A stretch of 11,043 nucleotides of DNA from assembly GCA_005223375.1 (NCBI GenBank), contig RXOD01006174.1, forward strand, positions 1 through 11,043, given 5' to 3'. Each line of letters begins with the position of its first letter. Position 1 is the first letter of the stretch. The DNA comes from Amoebophrya sp. AT5.2. Taxonomy: Eukaryota; Sar; Dinophyceae; Syndiniales; Amoebophryaceae. This document shows positions 1 through 7,483 of the stretch, piece by piece. A model generated the notes under the pieces. It searched no databases, was not told the origin of the DNA, and was given only the letters and a program-made list of their open reading frames with translations. The position numbers and the translations under genes are program-made.

Positions 1-779
1 CGTCGCGAATTTGAATTTCAATACATCTTATTTCTTCTGTAGCGCGAGCACCGGCAGCTGCGGGAACAACATCTCCTGCCACTGGGCTTGCGCCACTCGC
101 GATCGAAGAAACACTATTTTCCGACAACCGCTTCCCAAAACTGGCTCTCATCTTGTAAAAGACGGCTTTCCCCACCCAGAACTGCTGGCCCGGGTAGAGC
201 GGCTTGTGGTCCACGCGTTTGTCGGTCCAGTGGTCAGTGCGGTTCACGTTCAGGACCTGCTTGGCGGAGTTCTTATAAGCACAGACGGTTGCTCGCAGGT
301 GGCTCAAGTTTGCGTGTGCGCTGGGTCCCGAGAGGCCGTCTGTGTTGCACGGCGTCATCAAGCACTTTCGTGGCTTGTGGTGATGACGAACGATGTGCTT
401 GTCGTCCTCCTCCCAGTAGTCCTGCCGCAGCAACTTCTTTCTCTTCACAAAAGTGGCACAGGCCTTAGTCCCGCTCAGCAGGAAGGCGTGTCCGACAGAA
501 GGTACTGAAACTACAGGAACAGCGGGAGAATCTTCGTCGGCCGCGTCGTCTCGGGTGATGATCGGAATTTCAGTCTGCTCCTCAGCCTGCTCAACCACCA
601 CTCCCACGCCGTCCTCATCTTCCAGCTTCCTAACCAAATCAGTAATCAGCATTTCTTTCTTCTGCTGCTCCACCTGCACGACGTCCCGGATGTGGTCCTG
701 GAATATCATCATCGTTGACTTGTCCACCAGCCCCATGTTGCACGCGAGGTGCAAGATCCACATTTGTCCGTCCCTAAAA
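1..779 (-). other. C-terminal extension of Pol after RNase H, unknown function
   Basis: Copia Pol normally ends soon after the LTK motif. Here the frame continues at least 260 residues. The first 80 are helical (DHIRDVVQVEQQKKEMLITDLVRKLEDED), followed by an acidic, Pro/Val-rich link. Next comes a basic, Cys/His-containing region (FVKRKKLLRQ, IVRHHHKPRKC, TPCNTD, SHLRATVC), then an aromatic-rich patch (PGQQFWVGKAVFYKMR) and an Ala-rich end. I do not recognise a family. The Cys and His residues could bind metal, but the spacing fits no standard finger. The end of the protein lies outside the window. Confidence 0.6.
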
Positions 780-3700
780 GCTTTTGTTAGCCCGTCGGGC
801 CACATGACCTTGCCGGGGCCGTGGTAGAGACGCAGCAGCTTCGACCGCTGCAGGCCAGCAAGGGCCTGAAAATCAGGGCGGATGTTCTTTTCCTTCGGTT
901 CCTGGAGTGCGTTCCGGCTGTCGCTGATTTGGGCAAAAGTTCTGCCCACCACGCAGAGCGCCAGGTCCAGCAGGAGTTGCAACAAAAATATTATTTCCGA
1001 CGAGAGTACTTTTTGTGCAAGCACTTCAATCGCCGTACTGCTGCTGAACTTTCGGTTCGGCTTCGGCTGGAAGCGCGACAGCACGCTGATCCTCGGGCTG
1101 TCCATGGCGGCGAGGAAAGGAGTGCCACCTATCCGCTCTCGACCGGCATCGGCAGCACCAAGAATGTGGCGCTGAAGAGGACCTGCTAGGTAGTAGACCC
1201 GCTGTATGTTGGACTGCGCCTGCGGGAACTTGCACAGCCCGATGCACCCACTCAGATCTTCCACGAAGCCGTCCACTTCCTCAAAACTACTGCAGCCTTC
1301 TGCAGAATGAGCAACGCTGGCAAGCTCGCTCACCGATACGGCGGTCAGGGCGTTGAACTTCAACCAAATCAGTTCGCCCAAACGACCCTTGAACGGGCTT
1401 TTGACACTGCGCAACAGCCACTCGTTCCCCGCAGCGCGCGCCCGCTCCCGGTAGTACGTTGTCACCTCTGGTTCGAGCAGTGGTTTGATCTTTGATGCAT
1501 AGACGTCCTGTCCCATGTAGTACACGATGGGTTGCAGCATGCGGTGCTTCGCTCCCACCACCAGCGGGCAGTAGGGAATTTTCTCGGTCTCCGCATAGTC
1601 GGTCAACGCCTGCTCCGCGCCAAACCCCACCCTCTCCTGAACTAGATCCAGCTCGGCTTTTGACGGAACAGCTAGAGCATGATCGGGTAGCTCCAGCTTC
1701 GACTGCTCCATCATGGACTTGTTGAAGTCCAGGCGCTTCTTCACCATCACCTGGTCGAAAGCAAAAGGCACCGCCGTCAGTTCTCTGCCGATATACACAT
1801 CCCGCCGTCCCTCTTCCAGGATCGAAAACGACCCCAACGCGAAGGAGCTAAACAAGACGTACATGCGGAGATGGAAAAAGAGGTCCCCACCGTGGATCAA
1901 GTCGTCCACGTGTGTTCCGTAGGCCCCCGACGGCGGGAACTCGCGCTGGTGATGGGGCAGCAGCTGATCCACAAACCTGATACTGTTCGGATTGACGAGC
2001 GAAGTATTTTGCGCCCAATGACGCAGACGCGGCACCTCCTGCTCTGCTCCGTTCTCGAGACACTGGACCCGGGCCTTCAACTCGGTGCTCTCAATCTTGG
2101 CCAGGTCTGCCAGTTTGTCGTAGTAGTACTTGGTGACAGCTGCTTCGCCGAGGGCTGCTATTTTTCTCTCGCTGCTGTTCCAATAGTACATCCAGACCGC
2201 CGGGTCCACCTGGGATTGAACAAAACCAAGACTGGAGGCGGTTTCATTCAATGTCGTTTCCCAGGCGTACGGCGCGTCAGGCTGTCCGTATAAAGCCTTG
2301 TCCAGCTCACGACACTCCCCAAGAGTGGGGACGCCGGCTACGGCGAGTTGCTGGATGCACAAAGGGATTTGACAGTAGACCTCGACGTCCTCGGGCCGGT
2401 CGTACATGTCGATCATCCTCTTTCCTCTGAGGAACGCCTCGGAAACATCTCCAATCATCCCAGTACAGGCGGTGGACTGAAAAAATTGGAGAAGTACAAC
2501 TATCGACGCGTCGCAGATTGTATATGATCTGCAAGGCGGGGCCGCTGCGCCGTCCGTCCGCTTGTGACGCATGTCGCGAAAGCCTTGCGTCACCCACCTC
2601 CCCTTCACCTTCGTAATCTGACCGCTAATGCGATCAATCTTGATAACAAGTAGAAACCTACTTGTTACCACATTTTTACGGGCTTTCTTGAGGTCCTGGA
2701 GCTTGAACTCGCGCCCAAAGATTTTATGTTTATGGACCACCCGCAGTTCCTCCGCCATCGCCGGGTACAGGTACTCCAAAAAGCCACCTGCCTCCCCATC
2801 TTCGACGGTAACTACTATGCTGCTTGACTTGACGTCCTTGCTGAAGTGCTCAAGGGACTCGTGGGCGTCCTCGCACACTTCGTAGAACATCACCAGCACG
2901 AAGGAATCTGGAATTTCCTTCTGCGCATCCTCCGCTGACTCGAAACGCGGAACGACACCTCCTCCCCAACGAACGTACGCCACGCGGCCTGCGGGCTGAC
3001 GATGTGCTTTTGCCTTGCAGACGGCTGCTTCGACGACGACGTACTGCAAGTCGCGCCGGTTGTCGCGCTGGTTGAGGTGCTCACGAATGCACTTTCCGTT
3101 TAACAGCTGTGATGCTAAAAATACCACGTCGCTCGGCCCGGACATGAGCTTGTAGCTGTGCTGCTGCATCTGGGTCTTCTCTGCTCGTGCCAGACCTTCG
3201 ACCTTTGCCAAGACTGAGAAATCAACGCTGCGAACAACGTTGGCCTCCGGGAAGTCGAAAGGAGTGGTGAGGAAAGTCTTGCCCTGCTCGTAGACAAGCT
3301 CCATGCCGGTTTTACACTGGTTCAGCGCCTTCAGAGCGTTAGGGTGAAGAAACCCGTCCTCAGTTAGGCGTTCCTCCTCCGGGATCTTGAAAAGTTTCGT
3401 GGTGGAGTCTCTCCAGGTTGCTGGGAGCGAAGAAGTAGAATGAGTCAAGAGAGTTTTGGCGGCAACACTGCGGGCACGCTTCTGCTCCCTCTGCTCCTCC
3501 TCCTCTTCACTTTCAGTTGGCAGCAACCGGGCTCGCTTGCGAGTTACCGGCTTGACTCGGTGCTGATCGAGACCATCCAGTTTTTCTCGACGACGCTGGT
3601 AGCGCAGGGCCCGTTCTGACGGCTGCGCGGCAGAAGAAGCAGCTGGCTGCTGCTCGTCGAGTGGCGATATGTCCTGTTCCTCGTCCCGAGACACATCCAG

Positions 3701-6700
3701 CTCCTGCAGGCGGCTGCTGAGGTGTCGTTTTTGCTCTCCGTTGATTTGCGGCAACTCCCACTCGTCAGAACGCTCGAGTCCTTCGCTTGGCGCGTTGTCA
3801 TATCGAAACGGGCACTGGTACTGTGGAGGACCGTCGCTGGAGAGAATGGAAATTGGACGATAATCGGCAGGCAACGAGGAGCGCACACTTGCTCGCACTC
3901 CGAGAAGCTGATCAGGAATAGCGGTGTCAAAACTAACACCCTGCCTCGTGCCTCGCTTGTACTGGGACGTGGTTGTGCCACCGCATTTCGCGCAGTGCTG
4001 CAAAAACCGTCTCAGGCTCGTGAAGGTCTTCCCGCACTTCTCGCATTGCTGAAAGTCTTCGCCGGTCCCTACACCCCGTCGTCTCCACGTTGAAACCCCG
4101 TCGCGGACCGACGTGAAAATGTCGCGGCGACGAGTGTGTAGGTCTCCGCCATGGCTGACAGGCTCGATGAAATTTGCTGCTGATGAGGAAACACCGAGGG
4201 CAGTTTGCTCGCACTGCTGACCCGGCTCATCATCAATCACCACCACGCCCTTCCGATCCTCCACCAGTTCCAGCAGGTGGTGGTCGGGATAAAATTCGTA
4301 CTCCACCTCGTCCTCGTTCTCGAGCGGGGCAAGAAGAGCAACATCTTTGTTTCCGTATGGTTGGGCTCGCGAACCTGTGCTGACGGTGATGGTCTGGTCT
4401 CCTGGGTTGATGGCCTCGACAACACCAGAAATCCACTTTCTGAACTTCCCATCCCCTTTTCGGCGCACGTAAACTGACTGCCCGATCTCGTACTGCTTGT
4501 TCGGCTTGCCGCGCGCATAGACGCGCGCTACGACTTCACGGCGCCGTTGAAGATTTTCGACGTCCTTCTCGAGCACGATGATGCGACAGCACTGCTGTAC
4601 TTTCGCGTTGCGCTCTATGAACTTATTGATTTGCCCACTGTTCTTGGTGGGCCGCTCCTCCTCCGCCAGCAGCTTCTCTTCCCAATCCCTCACACCCCTG
4701 TAGAAGGTACCGTAATGACAATTATACGGCGACACCGTGGTGTTGAGGATCGGGACGGAATTAACCTGGAATTCCATTTCCTGCACGATCATCTGCTTGA
4801 GTGCAAACTCCTCGGGAAAACAGTCGGAGTCGCACTTCTCGCGCAGCACGGTGTCGAGAAAGTTCTGCCACTCGTAGTCGAAAACTTCCTCCTCCACCCT
4901 GTGCATGGCCAAATTCCAAACGAACAGCTCCAAGAACGGAGGAAACGGAGCTGAGGTGACCTTGTTCATGCGCTGCTTGTCGCGCCCGTTGCCGGCCTCG
5001 AGTTTGCTTATTCGATGTGCTTCTTCGAAGCCCACCTCGTGCCAAATCGTGTTACCGGCCTCAACAACCCGTTTGAAGCGTGCCGAAACAAATTCGGAAC
5101 CGATGTCCCAATACACATCAGCACACACCCCTCCCATGACTGTTTTCGCCCGCTGCCAGCACTTGATCGCGGTGCCGGTCCGGCCGCCGTCGTGGTCGTT
5201 GGCGTCGTGCAATTCGTACACCCGCAAGCGGGTGCACAGATCGACGATCTTGATTATTTCTCCCAAGCGGGTGTAGACCAAATCTACTGCCCACTTTTCG
5301 TTCTTCCCGAAACTAAACTGCTGTAGCGCTCCGCGTCGACGAATAGCTGCAACATCGTCAAACTGCGCGCACAACTTGCAGTTTGCCCGGATGTCCTTCA
5401 GGGCGGTAAGAGCTTTCCCTTGGTAGAGAAGCTCGATTGCCGGAGTGTGGCCCAAAGACTCATGCTCCCGCTTCATGAACTCGTACAGCTGTTTTGTTCT
5501 CTCGGCCTCCGCGTCAGATACAGAAATTTCGTTGGTTGCGGTGCTGTCTGGGATCTGTGCATCCAGCACCTCGTCCAACGCCTCAAAAATCTGGTCCTCC
5601 TCGTCATCTGCCAGGCCCGAATTGAGGAAGACGCTGGCGAAATAAAACTTGGCCGGACTTGGCATCCGCCACTGCTTGCTGGCGGTTGTGTTGCCGTATG
5701 TTGCGAGAGCCGTCGAGCCCTTCAAAAAGTTGCTGATGTTCTGTTCCTGGTAGAAAAACTTGCATGGCGATGGAGGTATCCACCGACGCTGCGCCTCGTG
5801 TCGACTGATGAAGCTGATTTCCACCATCGAGATGTCCTCAGGCGCCAACTCGAAAGTCAAGCCACACATCTTCGCCACCGGAGGAGTAATACTATGGCAA
5901 ATGTCCACGCGGTACTGCTTGATGAACAGCTGTCCCAAGATCGGAGGGACATCACGAACTGTACCGGTCTCCACCACCTGCCACGGCTGTACAAAAACTT
6001 GTGGTGCTTGATTGATGAGGAAAAACTGCTCCGTTTCGAAATATGCAGTCGGCGCTGAGTCGCATGTGTTGTTCGATGCTATCGACCCAAAACGGACAGG
6101 AGGGTCGAGCTGCGTGTTGTGCCCCGGGTTCAAGTCTTTCAGGTTCGCGTAGATCGACCCGGGCAGCGGGTTATGCGACGAGCATGTGTCCAACGCTACC
6201 AAACCGTTTTTCTGCTTGTTTTTATTTCGCTTGGTGAGAAGGATCGTTGACGACATTTTTCGCACGTACTCGGACGATGCAGCTGTTGTGAATTTCACCC
6301 GCGCCGACGAGGTAGAAGTTGTGGCGGGCTCCTCTTCCTCCTCATCAACAACAGGCACATGTAGATTTTCGATGTCGAATCGTGTATGTGGTGCGACACG
6401 GCGCACAAAATCGTCTCCGTCCGGCGAAACTGTAGAAGAGGACGGGGCTGCAAAATCGTCTTTGTGTAGAACTGGCGCTGCGGGATCGTCCCCAGATGAA
6501 GGCCCTACTTTCTGGTCCGCAACGCTGGCAGAAAACTCGGGTTCCTGCTCGTAGTCGCTTTCGGTGTTGCGTTCCACCTCTTCTTCCTCGATTTCTTGAA
6601 GAGCAGAAAAACTATTTTGGCAAGCTTGTTGATCCGGGCGGGGCACGGCAGGAGAAGTCTCGACAGAATGCTTGCTGTGCTTGCTCGGAAATGTGAAACC

Positions 6701-7480
6701 CATGGAGGGTGGCTCGCCTATGTCGACCTCGATTGCTGAGCTTGATGTGCCTGGACGCGGGGTGCTGTCGTCGTCAGAAAAAGGATTGAACTCCTTGCTG
6801 AAGAGGGCCTCGTCTTCAGAGTCAGAAAGCGGAGGAAGAATTGTGACCCCACGACTAGAAGAAGTAGGTGCTGCTTGCGGGCGGTGCAGAGGCGTTGATT
6901 TGGGCTTCTGCTTCTTTGCCGGTCGCAACAAACTTGAACTCGTGCTGGCTCGATCACGCTTCCAATTTTCCTGAAGGAGTGTAGGTCCTGGCGACGAACG
7001 CGAACTTCCACGCATTGGCACATCATCGTCGTCCCAAGTCGGAAGAGCTGGCGCCTGTCGGGAGAAAGACTGCCGGGAAACCGGGTTTCGGACACCAGGT
7101 GGAGCTGGGGGCGGCGGACTCGGAGGCGCCTCCTGCTTAATCTGGTGCTGCTGCGACGAAACAGGCTCACTTTTTATTTCCTGTTTTACCACCGGCGGCA
7201 CGCTCTCTTGCTTAAATTCCCGATGCTCCTGCTTGATGGGGACTTCGAGTGACGAAAAGTTCGGCGGAAAATTCATGCTGGGCGGATAGTCTGGCTTTGA
7301 AGATGGAGAAGATTCGTTCTGTGTGGAGAATCGAACTGGTGGAATCTGCGGTCGGACATCGTCGTGACTGTGGTCACAATGACCTCCGGGCACCTCCACC
7401 TGAATGGTAACTGTTGTCCCTTTGCTGCACAAAACATTTGCTGTCGAAAAATCTTCGTTCTTCTCCTCCCCGCTCGTTTT
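1..7480 (-). CDS. pol: Pol polyprotein (protease, integrase, RT, RNase H), partial at 3' end
   Basis: This frame is open for 2493 codons from the base after the Gag TGA to the window edge. Counting from AAA at 7480 as residue 1: spacer 1 to 410; protease motif D431; integrase HHCC at 673, 678, 701 and 704, with acidic residues D733, D792 and probably E828; integrase C-terminal beta region about 997 to 1036; C2HC finger 1146 to 1166; RT about 1575 to 1930, with D1678 and D1859-D1860; RNase H about 2095 to 2233 (D2111, E2152, D2187); C-terminal extension 2234 to at least 2493. It would be cleaved by its own protease and carry out reverse transcription and integration. The first ATG in frame is at 7276, so separate initiation is an alternative to TGA readthrough. 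Typical copia Pol is about 1000 to 1200 residues; this is at least twice that. No stop or frameshift is visible. Confidence 0.92.
780..1215 (-). other. RNase H domain (copia type)
   Basis: LGAADAGRERIGGTPF matches the copia D-A-D-W-A-G start, with D2111. SRFQPKPNRKFSSSTAIEV matches SKRQxTVxxSSTEAEY, with Glu 2152 in the catalytic position. ISDSRNAL matches the CDNQSAL motif, with D2187. YHGPGKVMWPDGLTK matches the closing H-V-P-T-x-x-x-x-AD-x-LTK segment. This domain removes RNA from the RNA-DNA hybrid during cDNA synthesis. The key acidic residues are in place. Confidence 0.85.
1690..2760 (-). other. Reverse transcriptase domain (RVT_2, copia type) with internal insertion
   Basis: The fingers begin with NVVTSRFLLVIKIDR and KGRWVTQGFRD, matching the copia pattern of W-V/F-K-x-K followed by KARLVAQGF. 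GDVSEAFLRG carries the first catalytic Asp (1678). ELDKALYGQPDAPYAW matches copia KALYGLRDAPRAW. GTHVDDLIHGG carries the catalytic Asp pair (1859 and 1860), where most copia elements have YVDD. DVYIGRE corresponds to the later FLG-E motif. Between DPAVWMYYW and GTHVDD there are about 87 residues instead of roughly 14, an insertion in the palm. All catalytic aspartates are present, so the enzyme looks intact. Confidence 0.92.
2761..4339 (-). other. Long integrase-RT spacer with C2HC zinc finger and bipartite basic motif
   Basis: About 520 residues separate integrase from RT. They include a finger at 4045 to 3983 with the pattern C-x2-C-x12-H-x3-C and the classical GKTF and hydrophobic spacing of C2H2 fingers. 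Further on, 3541 to 3470 encodes RKRAR, then a run of five Glu, then QKRAR, which resembles a bipartite nuclear localisation signal; Ty1 integrase carries a bipartite signal at its C-terminus, so the position is comparable. The part nearest RT (3300 to 2761) looks folded, with hydrophobic strands (QYVVVEAAV, FVLVMFYEV), but I do not recognise it. Confidence 0.6.
4340..5480 (-). other. Integrase domain
   Basis: The N-terminal zinc site is H-x4-H-x22-C-x2-C (REHESLGH ... CKLC), residues 673 to 704. The rve-type core follows: KWAVDLVYT gives the first Asp (733) and DIGSEF the second (792), 58 residues later. E828 is 35 residues beyond the second Asp, the classical D-35-E spacing, but a degenerate NGRDKQR sits just after it where copia normally has NGxxER, so the catalytic Glu is not certain. 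A C-terminal beta-rich segment (YEIGQSVYVRRKG, KWISGVVEAI) resembles the SH3-like DNA-binding domain. The enzyme joins the cDNA to host DNA in the nucleus. Confidence 0.88.
5850..6241 (-). other. Aspartic protease domain (copia-type), divergent active site
   Basis: The sequence VALDTCSSHN, with catalytic Asp at residue 431 (6190 to 6188), sits where copia elements have LDSGAS-H. The hydrophobic residues before Asp and the SSH after it fit the copia pattern, but the glycine of D-S/T-G is replaced by cysteine. Downstream sequence is consistent in length with a retropepsin of about 110 residues, but I cannot place the second glycine-containing motif with certainty. The role, processing Gag and Pol, is inferred from position plus this motif. 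Confidence 0.6.
6242..7480 (-). other. Pol N-terminal low-complexity spacer with psi-K-x-E cluster and basic motif
   Basis: About 410 residues rich in Ser, Pro, Glu and Asp lie before the protease and match no domain I know. Residues 82 to 117 hold five psi-K-x-E motifs (IKQE, FKQE, VKQE, IKSE, IKQE), the consensus for SUMO attachment. A proline run (SPPPPAPP) follows. A basic patch RPAKKQKPK at about 186 to 194 resembles a nuclear localisation signal. The rest is acidic and probably disordered. It may be a linker, a nuclear-targeting segment or a host-interaction region; the function is inference. Confidence 0.6.
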
Positions 7481-7483
7481 TCA
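7481..7483 (-). promoter_or_regulatory. In-frame TGA between Gag and Pol, candidate readthrough stop
   Basis: The junction reads AAG CAG TGA AAA ACG. Pol continues in exactly the same frame with no further stop to the window edge, so suppression of this one codon would yield a Gag-Pol fusion, as known for gammaretroviruses. The context is not one of the well-known strong leaky ones (CTA or CAATTA after the stop). No A AAA AAC-type slippery heptamer is present, and none is needed. Because this is the only TGA in about 3325 codons, general reassignment of TGA to an amino acid is unlikely. A recent mutation or sequencing error remains possible. Confidence 0.6.

Noticed and set aside
11..5326. 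Many plus-strand ORFs of 60 to 212 codons, for example 5420 to 6058 and 1871 to 2293
   Set aside because: They lie opposite the continuous Pol frame, which carries clear protease, integrase, RT and RNase H motifs; their translations show no domain and are shadows of it.
7481..7483. TGA as a reassigned sense codon or selenocysteine
   Set aside because: It is the only in-frame TGA in about 3325 codons and no selenocysteine-type protein context is seen; genome-wide reassignment would place many TGA codons in such a long ORF.
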